A DNA stretch of 32,353 nucleotides from Candidatus Gastranaerophilales bacterium (GTDB taxonomy: Bacteria; Cyanobacteriota; Vampirovibrionia; Gastranaerophilales; Gastranaerophilaceae). The notes beneath the pieces are model-generated. The model ran no database searches. It was not told the origin of the DNA and worked only from the letters and a program-made list of their open reading frames with translations. Of this stretch, positions 7,511 to 16,906 are shown one piece after another (within the stretch, counting starts at the first letter, position 1; the number at the start of each line of letters is the position of its first letter). The stretch is taken from contig CAADWU010000061.1 of assembly GCA_900752845.1 (NCBI GenBank), positions 1 to 32,353 of the forward strand, given 5' to 3'. The position numbers and the translations under genes were made by a program.

Positions 7511-8563
7511 ATGTATTATCAAGGATTAATAAACACATTCAGAGAGTATTTACCGGTATCTGAAAAAACTCCGGTTATAACTTTAAACGAAGGTAACACA
7601 CCTTTGATTAAAGCTGAAAATCTTGCTAAAAAAATCGGGATTGATGCTGAAATCTATTTGAAATTTGAAGGATGTAATCCTACAGGAAGCTTTAAAGATC
7701 GTGGAATGACAATGGCTGTTTCAAAAGCAAAAGAAGCAGGTTCTGATGCTATTATTTGTGCTTCTACAGGAAACACTTCCGCTTCTGCTGCAGCATACGG
7801 TGCAAAAGCAGGAATGAGAACATTCGTCCTTATACCTGACGGCTACATTGCGCTTGGAAAACTTTCTCAAGCTATGATGTATGGTGCTGAAATTATTGCT
7901 ATACAGGGTAATTTTGATGAAGCACTTGAAATGGTAAGAAAAATTTCCGATAACTATCCTATTACATTAGTTAACTCTGTTAACCCATATAGAATTGAAG
8001 GTCAAAAAACAGGTGCATTTGAAATTTGCAACGCACTAGGTCAGGCTCCCGATTACCACTTTATCCCTGTTGGTAACGCCGGTAATATTACTGCTTACTG
8101 GAAAGGTTATACAGAATGGTACAAGGCAGGCAAAATCCCTGCATTACCTAAAATGATGGGGTTTGAAGCAGAAGGTGCAGCAGCTATTGTTAAAGGCGAA
8201 AGAATTTTAAAACCTGAAACACTTGCTACAGCAATCCGTATCGGAAACCCTGCAAGCTGGAAACAGGCAGAAGCAGCACGTGATGAAAGCAACGGTATGA
8301 TTAACTTTGTAACCGATGAAGAAATTGTAAAAGCTTACAAACTTATCGCATCATGTGAAGGAGTTCTTGCAGAACCTGCAAGTGCGGCATCTGTTGCTGG
8401 TTTGATTAAGGTTAAAGATAAAGTAAAATCAGGCTCAAAAATCGTTTGTATTTTAACAGGAAACGGATTAAAAGATCCTGACAATGCTATTAAATACTCT
8501 AACTCGGATGTTAAAAAGACATCGGCAGATATGACAGAGATTTTAAGAGCTATGAATGTATAA
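7511..8563 (+). CDS. thrC: Threonine synthase
   Basis: 350 residues; converts O-phosphohomoserine to threonine with pyridoxal phosphate. The PLP lysine is Lys62 in NPTGSFKDRGM. The CASTGNTSASAAAYGAKAG segment and the glycine-rich phosphate loop PVGNAGNITAYWKG are intact, as is the C-terminal VCILTGNGLKDPD. Length fits the shorter (non-plant) class. AAGGTG lies a few nt before the ATG. Co-transcription with hom is suggested by the 20-nt gap, and a strong terminator follows directly. Confidence 0.97.
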   Translation: MYYQGLINTFREYLPVSEKTPVITLNEGNTPLIKAENLAKKIGIDAEIYLKFEGCNPTGSFKDRGMTMAVSKAKEAGSDAIICASTGNTSASAAAYGAKAGMRTFVLIPDGYIALGKLSQAMMYGAEIIAIQGNFDEALEMVRKISDNYPITLVNSVNPYRIEGQKTGAFEICNALGQAPDYHFIPVGNAGNITAYWKGYTEWYKAGKIPALPKMMGFEAEGAAAIVKGERILKPETLATAIRIGNPASWKQAEAARDESNGMINFVTDEEIVKAYKLIASCEGVLAEPASAASVAGLIKVKDKVKSGSKIVCILTGNGLKDPDNAIKYSNSDVKKTSADMTEILRAMNV

Positions 8564-8566
8564 ATG

Positions 8567-8597
8567 AAAAAGAGCCGTATAAGCGGCTCTTTTTTTT
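8567..8597. terminator. Rho-independent terminator after thrC
   Basis: A stem AGAGCCG / CGGCTCT extended by A/T pairs, loop TATAAG, followed by a run of T's. It overlaps the stop codon of the convergent gene and probably works in both directions. Confidence 0.9.
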
Positions 8598-9132
8598 ATT
8601 TACCTGTTAAGTCTTCTGTTATAATACCGCCCGAACCTCTGTTAATTTCTCGTTTTATCGGTTTGTCATTAATATCGAACCACGTTTTTACAGCACCCCG
8701 CTGCTCAGTTTTTTCAATACGTTCTTCATTTATATCATATTTTATAACTGTTTTAACATCACCGGGTATAACGTTTGTGGTTTCTGAACTTTTTTTACCG
8801 TTGTCATGATATGTATAATTTTTTTCATATTTCTTAGCAAGGTTATTATTTTCGTCATACAAGTTATTGTATTCATAAAACATTTTACCTGTATTATCAT
8901 ATTGATGCCCGATTTCAAGATTTTTGCTGCGTACATAATCACAAATCATAACATTTCCGCTGTTATAACCACGCATTATAACTGTTCCGTCAGTGCTGAC
9001 TTCATAGACGGAGTGTCCTAATTTTTCTTTTTTTTCGAAAACCTTGGTTCCGTCAGGTTTTACATAAGTCGGTATTAAAGCTTCGTTATTTTTATTATTA
9101 TCTTTATCTAAAGGATTTACAAAAAAGTTCAT
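8596..9132 (-). CDS. Hypothetical protein with YD/MORN-like repeats
   Basis: A 178-residue hydrophilic protein starting at the ATG at 9132; the frame extends 15 codons upstream without a better start. The sequence alternates short beta-like units rich in Tyr, Asp, Asn and Gly (for example HQYDNTGKMFYEYNNLYDENNN and TYHDNGKKSSET), resembling YwqK-type antitoxin components or YD/RHS-like repeats that form extended beta sheets. There is no signal peptide, membrane segment or catalytic motif. It converges on thrC with its stop inside the terminator. The function is unknown. Confidence 0.72.
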   Translation of the reverse strand: MNFFVNPLDKDNNKNNEALIPTYVKPDGTKVFEKKEKLGHSVYEVSTDGTVIMRGYNSGNVMICDYVRSKNLEIGHQYDNTGKMFYEYNNLYDENNNLAKKYEKNYTYHDNGKKSSETTNVIPGDVKTVIKYDINEERIEKTEQRGAVKTWFDINDKPIKREINRGSGGIITEDLTGK

Positions 9133-9194
9133 AATTAATATATCGGTATATTTTCTTTTATACTTTAATATTATCATACATTTAGACTAAATTA

Positions 9195-9203
9195 TGGTAT
9201 AAT
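9195..9203 (+). promoter_or_regulatory. Extended -10 promoter, leaderless configuration
   Basis: TGGTATAAT is a perfect extended -10; TATAAT ends 6 nt before the ATG at 9210, which places the expected transcription start on the start codon. No Shine-Dalgarno is present. Confidence 0.6.
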
Positions 9204-9209
9204 TCAATT

Positions 9210-10094
9210 ATGAAAAGATTGCTTTTATTAAGTTTGATATTTCCCTGTATTGCCGTATCTGCAAGTGAAATTACGGAAGATTATCTTGATATTGCTACTA
9301 ATTACTGCATTTACGGAAAGTATTCCGATGCAAGCGTTTATCTTGACAGAATTTTGCAACTTGAACCAAACAATGAAGATGTAAAAGATTTAAAAAATAC
9401 AATCTCAAGAATAACAAACAGCAATACAAAATCTTACCTTTCAGCAACGGACAAAACAATAGCGCAGGCAATAACATATAAAAAACAGGGAAATATTCAA
9501 AAAGAAATTTCGACCCTGTCAGGAAACAGCGAAAATTTCTGGTCTTGCTATATCCTTGCAGAATATTACAGAAAAAATAATGACTTAAAAAATGCAATTA
9601 CATACTACCGGAAAGCATCTTCTCTGAAACCCAACTACTCTCAAGTTTACCTTGGAATGGCACAGGTCCAGTCTGCAAACAAGGATTACACAGGGGCAAT
9701 TCAAACACTTAACAAGTACCAAACTTTTAACAAAGAATCAGATTTGGTTTACACATTAAAAGCCGAAGCATATTTAAATTTGAACAAAATAACAGAGGCT
9801 GAAATTAATATAAAAAGAGCACTTGAAATTGAAGAAAATATAACGTATCTTCTTCTTGAAGCAAAAATTCTTTATCACAAAGGTTCTTACGATGATGCCA
9901 GAGATAAGTTTAACCTTCTTTCAAGAAATGTACAAACATCTGAAGTTTACAAATACCTTGGTTTATGCGATTATGCATTGAACAATTACGCAAGCGCTTT
10001 ATTGAACCTTGATAAAGCAATCATCCTGTCTGATGACGACAAAACATTAAATTCAACGTACAATGAGATAAAAGCCAAGTTGGATAACCAATGA
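9210..10094 (+). CDS. Secreted TPR-repeat protein
   Basis: 294 residues. A signal peptide (MKRLLLLSLIFPCIAVSAS) is followed by about five to six tetratricopeptide units, including YSDASVYLDRILQLEPNNEDV, LKNAITYYRKASSLKPNYSQVYLGMAQ, YTGAIQTLNKYQTFN and YASALLNLDKAIILS. TPR arrays are protein-binding scaffolds, so a periplasmic or surface assembly role is plausible but unproven. It overlaps the next frame by ATGA at 10091-10094 and is probably co-transcribed with the phosphoesterase. The promoter arrangement suggests a leaderless message. Confidence 0.87.
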   Translation: MKRLLLLSLIFPCIAVSASEITEDYLDIATNYCIYGKYSDASVYLDRILQLEPNNEDVKDLKNTISRITNSNTKSYLSATDKTIAQAITYKKQGNIQKEISTLSGNSENFWSCYILAEYYRKNNDLKNAITYYRKASSLKPNYSQVYLGMAQVQSANKDYTGAIQTLNKYQTFNKESDLVYTLKAEAYLNLNKITEAEINIKRALEIEENITYLLLEAKILYHKGSYDDARDKFNLLSRNVQTSEVYKYLGLCDYALNNYASALLNLDKAIILSDDDKTLNSTYNEIKAKLDNQ

Positions 10095-10135
10095 GAAAAA
10101 GATATAAAAAACACGTAACAAAAAAGGAAACAACA

Positions 10136-11074
10136 ATGACAAGGATTAAAAACTGGTCAGTATCAATATTGCTTGCAGGCGCAATGTTATGGGGGCTTCA
10201 ATGCTACAGCGCATCCAGCCTTAAATTTGCTCAGGTAAGTGATGTACATTTTTACACAGGTCAAAATAATACAACATTTAAAATGATTGCAGAATCTCCT
10301 AAACTTTTAGATGATGCAATAGACCAGATAAATTCTACACCTAACGTTTCATTTGTAATGTTTACGGGTGACCAGATTGATAAATCTTTCGAAAAAGAAT
10401 TAAGCGCATTTTTGCCGCATACAACAAAACTCAATACTCCTTGGTATTTTGCATTCGGAAATCACGACACCTGCATAGGAGGTTATTTAACACCTGCTTT
10501 ATATATGCAGCTTGTAAACGAGTACAATAAAAATCATAAATTCGAAAAATCGTATTATTCTTTTGTTCCGCAAAAAGGTTACAAAACAATCGTTTTGGAT
10601 ACAATAATTCGTGACAGGCTTACTTCTAACGGAAGGCTGGGCGAAGAACAATTGGCATGGCTTGATAATGAACTGAAAACTTCCAATAAAGATGTAGTCT
10701 TAATCTTTATGCACGTTCCTGTTCTTGAACCTTATAACAGCCCTAACCACAGGCTTCTTGATGCTGACAAAATGGAAGAAATCCTTAATAAATATAAAAA
10801 CCCGATTGCGGTATTTCAAGGTCATTATCATGGTGCAAAAATTACTCAGCGAGGCAACATTCTTTACGTAAGCTGTCCTGCTCTCGTATCCTATCCTAAC
10901 GCATTCAGGATGATTACCGTAACTAATTACAGAACAAAAGTAGTATTTGATATTCAAAATAAGGAAACAAGATTAAAAGATATCCAAAAACTTGCTAAGC
11001 TTCTTGTTTTCGGCTCAACAATATACACAGGTGAAGAAAAAGACCAGAACGGTACATTTGTAATTAAAAAATGA
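10136..11074 (+). CDS. Secreted calcineurin-like metallophosphoesterase
   Basis: 312 residues from the ATG at 10136, chosen because AAGGA lies 8 nt upstream and the product then has a normal signal peptide (MTRIKNWSVSILLAGAMLWGLQCYSAS). An ATG at 10091 overlapping the TPR stop is an alternative. The dimetal motifs are complete: DVH at 36-38, GDQID at 78-82, GNHD at 108-111, a later histidine in FMHVPV and GHYHG. It should hydrolyse phosphomonoesters or phosphodiesters outside the cytoplasm. The C-terminal ~60 residues lie outside the core. The family is secure, the substrate is unknown. Confidence 0.92.
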   Translation: MTRIKNWSVSILLAGAMLWGLQCYSASSLKFAQVSDVHFYTGQNNTTFKMIAESPKLLDDAIDQINSTPNVSFVMFTGDQIDKSFEKELSAFLPHTTKLNTPWYFAFGNHDTCIGGYLTPALYMQLVNEYNKNHKFEKSYYSFVPQKGYKTIVLDTIIRDRLTSNGRLGEEQLAWLDNELKTSNKDVVLIFMHVPVLEPYNSPNHRLLDADKMEEILNKYKNPIAVFQGHYHGAKITQRGNILYVSCPALVSYPNAFRMITVTNYRTKVVFDIQNKETRLKDIQKLAKLLVFGSTIYTGEEKDQNGTFVIKK

Positions 11075-11084
11075 GGATAGATAA

Positions 11085-12008
11085 ATGTTTAAAGTGAAAT
11101 TCAGAGGTGTAAGAGGAAGTTATCCGATTGCTGATAAAGATTTTTTACAATACGGAGGGAATACTTCCTGCGTAGAAGTTAATGTTAACGGACATCTGAT
11201 AATTCTTGATGCCGGTACAGGTTTAATTAACCTTGGAAACGAGCTTATGCAAAACTACATTGCATCAGGCTTAACTCCTCAGGAAAGAACTCCTGTTAAT
11301 GCCACAGTGCTGATTTCACATATACATCAGGACCACATTCAAGGTTTTACTTTCTTCAGACCTCTGCACATACCGTCATCAAATATTAATGTTTTCGGTA
11401 ACGTTAATTACAACGAAACTTTATCTGATGAGCTTGCAAATCTTTTGTTCGGAAAATCTTTTCCGCTTGATTTAGGCGACATTGCAGGGAATTTAAATAT
11501 AAGAGATTTAAACGAAACAGAAGGTATTGTACTTCGTCATGGAGAACCGCCTATAATAAAAAGAATCGAAAATGATGATGAAAAGCCTGAAAATGATGAC
11601 GTTTTAATTACCTGCTACCGTTCTTATGCACACCCTCAAGAAGGAGTTTATGTATACAAAATATCATTCAAAGACAAAGTTATGGTTTATGCAACAGATA
11701 AAGAAAGCTATCTTGGCGGTGACAAGAAGCTTGCAAATTTTGCAAGGGGCTGCAACTTGTTAATCCACGATTCACAATACACAACAGAAGATTATTTGAA
11801 CTCTTTTGTACCAAAACAGGGTTACGGTCATTCTACATTTGATATGGCAATTGAATGCAAAAATCAGGTTGGAGCAGAAAAACTTGTATTTTTCCACCTT
11901 GATCCTGAATACAACGATGAAAAATTGAATATAATTAAAGAACACTACAAAGATTTAGGCGACAGCGCAATTCTGGCTTACGAAGGGCTGGAAATTGATT
12001 TAATTTAA
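11085..12008 (+). CDS. MBL-fold metallo-hydrolase
   Basis: A 307-residue cytosolic metallo-beta-lactamase-fold hydrolase. It starts with FRGVRGSYP and YGGNTSCVEV, the opening typical of the PhnP / cyclic-phosphodiesterase-like branch. The metal motif HIHQDH is at 79-84; further ligands are in YRSYAHPQEG, ATDKES, IHDSQYT and the closing FFHLDPEYND. A phosphodiester is the likely type of substrate. AGGAT lies upstream of the ATG, 10 nt after the phosphoesterase, so the two phosphoesterase-type genes are probably co-transcribed. Some relatives are fused to signalling domains; this one is stand-alone. Confidence 0.9.
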   Translation: MFKVKFRGVRGSYPIADKDFLQYGGNTSCVEVNVNGHLIILDAGTGLINLGNELMQNYIASGLTPQERTPVNATVLISHIHQDHIQGFTFFRPLHIPSSNINVFGNVNYNETLSDELANLLFGKSFPLDLGDIAGNLNIRDLNETEGIVLRHGEPPIIKRIENDDEKPENDDVLITCYRSYAHPQEGVYVYKISFKDKVMVYATDKESYLGGDKKLANFARGCNLLIHDSQYTTEDYLNSFVPKQGYGHSTFDMAIECKNQVGAEKLVFFHLDPEYNDEKLNIIKEHYKDLGDSAILAYEGLEIDLI

Positions 12009-12030
12009 TTTTCAATTAAATAATTAAAAA

Positions 12031-12591
12031 ATGAAAAAAGCATTTTTAATATCATTAATATTTTTGAGTTTTATAACTTCAGGTTACAGAAAACCTGAAG
12101 TATATACTATTGATGCGACTAAAAATGCTTACATTCATAATAATTTAGGGTTGCGTTATATGAATGAAAAATGCTATTATGCCGCAATACAGGAATTTAA
12201 AATTGCAATAAGTCTAAACCCCGACACACAGGCAACTGCATCATATTACAACAATATCGGTGATGCTTATATGAAAATCGGCTATCCTGATTATGCACGA
12301 GATCCTTATGAGCAGGCAGTTAAACAATTCAGCCTGAATTTCCAATATTACCAAGACCTTGCAAAATGCTATAAAGCACTGGGACTAGTTCCTGCAAAGA
12401 TTAAAGAATACAGCAATGAAGGAAATCCTTTGAACAAAGTTATGCTTGGACTTTTGTATATTGAAAGCGGCGACTTGCGTCGTGGAGTAATTATTCTTGA
12501 TGAATTTACTATGTCAGAGCCTGACCTGTTAATTACACGTGGGATTAAACCATATATTAAACAAGTCGTTAAGCAAATAAATCAGCAATAA
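12031..12591 (+). CDS. Secreted TPR-repeat protein
   Basis: 186 residues with a signal peptide (MKKAFLISLIFLSFITSG) and at least three TPR units: NNLGLRYMNEKCYYAAIQEFKIAISLNPD, YYNNIGDAYMKIGYPDYARDPYEQAVKQF and YQDLAKCYKALGL. It is likely a protein-binding periplasmic factor. It lies 22 nt after the MBL gene and so probably ends that operon. Its last 23 nt overlap the 3' end of cca on the opposite strand. Confidence 0.83.
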   Translation: MKKAFLISLIFLSFITSGYRKPEVYTIDATKNAYIHNNLGLRYMNEKCYYAAIQEFKIAISLNPDTQATASYYNNIGDAYMKIGYPDYARDPYEQAVKQFSLNFQYYQDLAKCYKALGLVPAKIKEYSNEGNPLNKVMLGLLYIESGDLRRGVIILDEFTMSEPDLLITRGIKPYIKQVVKQINQQ

Positions 12592-13654
12592 TTTTTATTT
12601 CATCTTCATAACTCATAGATGGGTTTTCAAGTTTTTGTTTTAAGATTTCATCAAAAATTTCGTTGTATTTAGGTGACGGTTTAATCCCAAGTTTTTGTAA
12701 GTCGTCACCTGTAACGGAAATTTTTATGCGCCTTAAGTTATCAAGGTAATGTCTTGCACCTGTTTCATCTTTTAAAATTGCGTAAAGCAAGACCGTTTCA
12801 GTTCGCAAATTTTCAAAAGCCTTATAAATCTCAAAATCATTTGTTAAAACTTTTTGCGGAATATCATCAAGAATTTTCTGCTCAATTTTTGTTAAAGGAA
12901 GACGTGACAAATCACCTAAAACACCTGCATATACAATCCAAACTTTTTCTGCTTTATAATCGGATACAAGTTTTTCTATATTAACATTTGGAAGCTTCAC
13001 ATCATTTTCGGTTACAAGCTTATAAATATTTTCATTTACAAACTTTTCAAATGCGCTTTGAGAATTCAGGTTAAATGTTTCAATAAGTTCTTTTTTAACC
13101 CTTTTATAACTCATGTCGTAGTTTATATTGGATAAATATTCTTCCTGCAATCGGCGTGTATGCTGGTCAAGTTCAAAGCCGAAACGTACGGAAAATTTCA
13201 GCCCCCTGATTATTCTAGTAGGATCATCAATAAAACTCTCATCGTGCAAAACTCGCAGTTTTTTATTTTTTAAATCTTCCAATCCATTAACGTAATCAAT
13301 AATTTCTCCGGTACTAACGGATTTAGCAAGCGCATTAACAGTGAAATCACGCCGCAATACATCTTCTTTTAATGAACATCCTATTTTTTCCACAACAGGA
13401 AGATGGCCTTTATGCGGATAGCTTTCAGAACGTGTTGAAGCAAAATCTACTTCACACCCGTCAACATTAACCCTTATAGTGCCAAACTCGGGGTTTTCCT
13501 GTATAACCTCCCCAAAGCGACGGCAGTATTCAATAGCATTGCCGGTGTATGTAATATCAACATCAAAAGATTTTCGCCCCAGAAGTTCATCACGTACAAC
13601 GCCTCCGATGAAAAACAATTTGTTAGAAGTATCCTTTATATTGATGATGTTCAT
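12569..13654 (-). CDS. cca: CCA-adding tRNA nucleotidyltransferase
   Basis: A 361-residue class II nucleotidyltransferase that builds or repairs the 3' CCA end of tRNA. The head domain has FFIGGVVRDELLG (GGxxRD-type) with the catalytic carboxylates DVD at 31-33. RRDFTVNALA at 101-110 and DDPTRIIRGLKFSVRFGFELD are the nucleotide-selection and template regions. It has no HD domain. A poly(A) polymerase of the same family cannot be fully excluded, but CCA addition is favoured for a single gene. The ATG at 13654 lacks a Shine-Dalgarno; TAAAAT ends 7 nt upstream, suggesting a leaderless transcript. Confidence 0.92.
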   Translation of the reverse strand: MNIINIKDTSNKLFFIGGVVRDELLGRKSFDVDITYTGNAIEYCRRFGEVIQENPEFGTIRVNVDGCEVDFASTRSESYPHKGHLPVVEKIGCSLKEDVLRRDFTVNALAKSVSTGEIIDYVNGLEDLKNKKLRVLHDESFIDDPTRIIRGLKFSVRFGFELDQHTRRLQEEYLSNINYDMSYKRVKKELIETFNLNSQSAFEKFVNENIYKLVTENDVKLPNVNIEKLVSDYKAEKVWIVYAGVLGDLSRLPLTKIEQKILDDIPQKVLTNDFEIYKAFENLRTETVLLYAILKDETGARHYLDNLRRIKISVTGDDLQKLGIKPSPKYNEIFDEILKQKLENPSMSYEDEIKIIADLFA

Positions 13655-13703
13655 AACAGCTATTTTAGCGTAAAATGGTAAAAAATGGAATAGGAGTAAT
13701 CAC

Positions 13704-16700
13704 ATGCTACAGGAAGCCTCACGTGCTATAAATTCAGCGTTCAATAACAGTTTTATAAAAAAATTAAGTCAATATCTTCACGACTGCGTTCGTGAGGAAG
13801 TTAAAAGTTCGACTTTCAGAAACCTGAAAGGCGATAAAGATAACAAATGGATTTTCCTTAAAGGTGAAGAACAACTGTTTTCCACAGGTGCAGAATATAT
13901 TCCTCTTGACGGAAGCGACCCTAAACTTACGGAATTAATGATACAAAGCGACCTTGGACAAAAAGATAAGTACCTTATTTACGGATATCTTTTTCTGGTG
14001 GGTAAAAGCTCAAAAACCAAAAAGCATAATGAATTTTTAACACCGCTTTTATATCTTCCCTGTAAGCTTGAACGAAACGGAGTAAACATAAATTGTTTTC
14101 CGTTAGATGAAGTTTTATCTCTTAATACAGGTGCGCTTGCAGCTTTGATGCGCAAAAACGATGACGAAGACGAAGTAGATTTGCTTCTTGAAGGAATTTT
14201 AGACGTTGTACCAGACTTACCTATTACTCAGGAAAAACTAGACATCTTCCTTACAACATTAAAATCTCTTGTTCCTGAAATTGAAATAGCAAGCAGTATT
14301 GATGATTATAAAGAAGACGATAATATCTCCAAGTCAAAAGATTTTTATAAAGAAAAAATTGACGGAGAAAACCTTGATGAAATAATAGAGGAAGAAGAAG
14401 CCGAACAGGAAAAACAAAAAGTTAAACTCGAAAAAGTTGCAGTGACATATCAAAGTGCAATTATCCTGACTAAACGTCCCTCAGTAACAGCAGGCGTACT
14501 TCATGAATTAACACAAATTGCTGAAAAACCATCAGGAATTTACAGAGAAACAGCACTGAGCATAATTAACGAAGAATTTGCACAAAGTAAAGAAAAATCA
14601 GCTCCGCTTAAAGACATGAATAAAATTACGGATTTTTATCCTATAACCCCTCTATCTCTAAGCGACAGCCAATTACAGGTAGTAAAAAATATTGATAACA
14701 GCAAATTCGTCGCAGTACAGGGGCCTCCGGGCACAGGAAAATCTCAGACTATAGTTAACCTTGTTGCACACCTTGTTGCAAACGGAAAAACCGTTCTTGT
14801 GGCATCCAGAATGGATAAGGCTGTTGATGTCGTGTCAGAACGTCTGAATGATTTAGGCGCTAGCCACATGGCACTTCGTGCAGGACGATTAAATTATCAA
14901 CGCCAATTGAGCGAAGAATTAAATAATTTGCTCTCTCAAAGCAATGAACTTGACGACGATGTTGAAGATATTCTTCTTGTTGACACAAAAGATATGAAAG
15001 ACCATCTTGATATGCTTAAAAACATGGAAAATAAATCAGAAACCATTATTAAGCTTGAAAAAGAATGGCACGATAAACTCCTTGAAGTTGAAGAACAGGA
15101 AAAACTTTTAGGAAACAGAGAATTTATTAAAGCAAGTCTCAAAAAAGGCGAAATCGATATGGTTGCCGGAATTATAAAAATTCTTGAAAGCAACATGGAA
15201 AAAGCAGGATTTATCTCAAAATTAGCAAACTTTACAAGTTTAGGACAGCTTAAAAAAATCTTAAATCTAAAAGAGTTTGACGTAAATTATGAAAATCTTG
15301 GCAAACTTAAGCAAGAGCTTGAATTTGCCAACATGGAATGGACACTGAGAAAAATTGAAGCTGATATTCAAAAAACAGGCAATCTCCACATGCTTTCAGA
15401 ACAAATCCGTACAATGAAGCGCAAACAAAAAACTCTTGCCGTTAATATTTTAAAAAATAAACGACGTGAAGCTTTAAAAGGACTTTTACGTGATGAAAAT
15501 AAACGCAGAAGATTGAAAGTTCACAGCAAATCACTTGTAACAAACAGAAAGCGTCTTCAAACAAATATTTTGGAAGAAGAAGACTTTAAACCGCTGTTGG
15601 AAGCTTTTCCTTGCTGGTGTGTTACAACTTATGCTGTGTCAGATTCACTTCCTTTAAAACCGGGCTTGTTTGACGTTGCTATTATTGACGAAGCTTCTCA
15701 ATGCGATATCGCAAGCTGTTTCCCGATACTTTTCAGAGCTAAAAAAGCAGTTATTGTCGGTGATGACAAACAGCTGCCACATTTGTCATTTTTGGAAAAA
15801 GCAAAAGAACAATCCTTCTTGAGCCAGTACGGAATTCCAGACAAATATCAGCTTATGTGGCGTTTCAGAACAAATTCAATGTTCGACCTTGCAGATTACT
15901 ACTCAATGAATTCGGTTATGCTTGATGAACATTTCAGAAGCTTGCCGCCTATTATCAATTTCTCAAATCACGAATTCTACAACGACAGAATTCGAGTTAT
16001 GAGAAAAGATAAAAATGAGGATAAAGTTCTTGAACTTGTTGAAGTTCTTGACGGCAAAGTCGACTTTGATGCAACAAGAAACCTCCCTGAAATCGAAGCA
16101 GTTGTTAAAAAATTACACGAAATAATAATAGAAGACGAAAGACAAAACCCTGATAATCCTGTATCTGTCGGTATAATTTCACCTTTCAGAGCACAGGTTG
16201 AACAGCTGAAAGTTTCTGTTTCAAAAGTTCTTTCAGATTACATGATTAAAAAACACCAGATTGAAATCGGAACGGCTCATACATTCCAGGGTGATGAACG
16301 TGATATTATGTTGATTTCATGGGCATTTGCAGATAACAGTTATATGCAAAGTTTAACATTTCTGCAAAAACCAAACCTGTTTAATGTTGCAATTACACGT
16401 GGCAGAAACAAAGTTATCAACTTCATTTCACGCAACCCTAGAGAACTTCCTGACGGTCATTTCAGAAATTACGTCTCTTATATGCAGGAATACCAGAACC
16501 GCAAACAGGCAATGTTATCGGGCGACATTGATGAAAATATCTACAAAAACCCTCTTGAAAAAGAAATTGCAGAACAAATAAGAACACTTGACCACAAAGT
16601 AACAGCCGGAGCTGATATTGCAGGTTTGAGCGCAGATTTGGTTGTTGATGATAAATTCATAATTGAAGTTGATGGTATGGAAGACAAAATTAAATCCCAC

Positions 16701-16823
16701 ATCTCTAATATGAAAAAACAAGCAATAATGGAACGTTCTGGTTATAAAGTTAAACGCATTACTTTCCGTGAATGGCAGTATTCACCCAAAGCCTGTCTTG
16801 ACAGAGTTCTGATAGAAGATTAA
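13704..16823 (+). CDS. SF1 (Upf1/Dna2-like) helicase with C-terminal PD-(D/E)xK-type domain
   Basis: 1039 residues. The N-terminal ~300 residues are helical with an acidic linker (EEEEAEQEKQK). The ATPase core has Walker A GPPGTGKS at 340-347, then a long coiled-coil-like insertion (about 400-640), Walker B DEAS at 662-665, GDDKQLP, DEHFRSLP, GTAHTFQGDERD and NVAITRGRNK, i.e. the SF1B helicase motif set. The last ~80 residues (Asp978, Glu988-Val-Asp-Gly, then a lysine) look like the DUF559/Vsr nuclease fold. It should unwind and perhaps cut nucleic acid. AGGAG precedes the ATG. No restriction or toxin partner is adjacent. Similar proteins occur both in repair and in defence. Confidence 0.9.
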   Translation: MLQEASRAINSAFNNSFIKKLSQYLHDCVREEVKSSTFRNLKGDKDNKWIFLKGEEQLFSTGAEYIPLDGSDPKLTELMIQSDLGQKDKYLIYGYLFLVGKSSKTKKHNEFLTPLLYLPCKLERNGVNINCFPLDEVLSLNTGALAALMRKNDDEDEVDLLLEGILDVVPDLPITQEKLDIFLTTLKSLVPEIEIASSIDDYKEDDNISKSKDFYKEKIDGENLDEIIEEEEAEQEKQKVKLEKVAVTYQSAIILTKRPSVTAGVLHELTQIAEKPSGIYRETALSIINEEFAQSKEKSAPLKDMNKITDFYPITPLSLSDSQLQVVKNIDNSKFVAVQGPPGTGKSQTIVNLVAHLVANGKTVLVASRMDKAVDVVSERLNDLGASHMALRAGRLNYQRQLSEELNNLLSQSNELDDDVEDILLVDTKDMKDHLDMLKNMENKSETIIKLEKEWHDKLLEVEEQEKLLGNREFIKASLKKGEIDMVAGIIKILESNMEKAGFISKLANFTSLGQLKKILNLKEFDVNYENLGKLKQELEFANMEWTLRKIEADIQKTGNLHMLSEQIRTMKRKQKTLAVNILKNKRREALKGLLRDENKRRRLKVHSKSLVTNRKRLQTNILEEEDFKPLLEAFPCWCVTTYAVSDSLPLKPGLFDVAIIDEASQCDIASCFPILFRAKKAVIVGDDKQLPHLSFLEKAKEQSFLSQYGIPDKYQLMWRFRTNSMFDLADYYSMNSVMLDEHFRSLPPIINFSNHEFYNDRIRVMRKDKNEDKVLELVEVLDGKVDFDATRNLPEIEAVVKKLHEIIIEDERQNPDNPVSVGIISPFRAQVEQLKVSVSKVLSDYMIKKHQIEIGTAHTFQGDERDIMLISWAFADNSYMQSLTFLQKPNLFNVAITRGRNKVINFISRNPRELPDGHFRNYVSYMQEYQNRKQAMLSGDIDENIYKNPLEKEIAEQIRTLDHKVTAGADIAGLSADLVVDDKFIIEVDGMEDKIKSHISNMKKQAIMERSGYKVKRITFREWQYSPKACLDRVLIED

Positions 16824-16839
16824 AAAAGTAATTTATAAC

Positions 16840-16874
16840 AAAAGCTTTGCATAAAATTTATATGCAAAGCTTTT
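16840..16874. terminator. Long inverted repeat, probable bidirectional terminator
   Basis: A perfect 14-bp stem (AAAAGCTTTGCATA and its complement) with a 7-nt loop lies between the convergent helicase and pseudopilin genes. The T-tracts are short, so efficiency is uncertain. Confidence 0.7.
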
Positions 16875-16906
16875 GAAATATTTTGAAACCACAAAACAAA
16901 ATTAAG

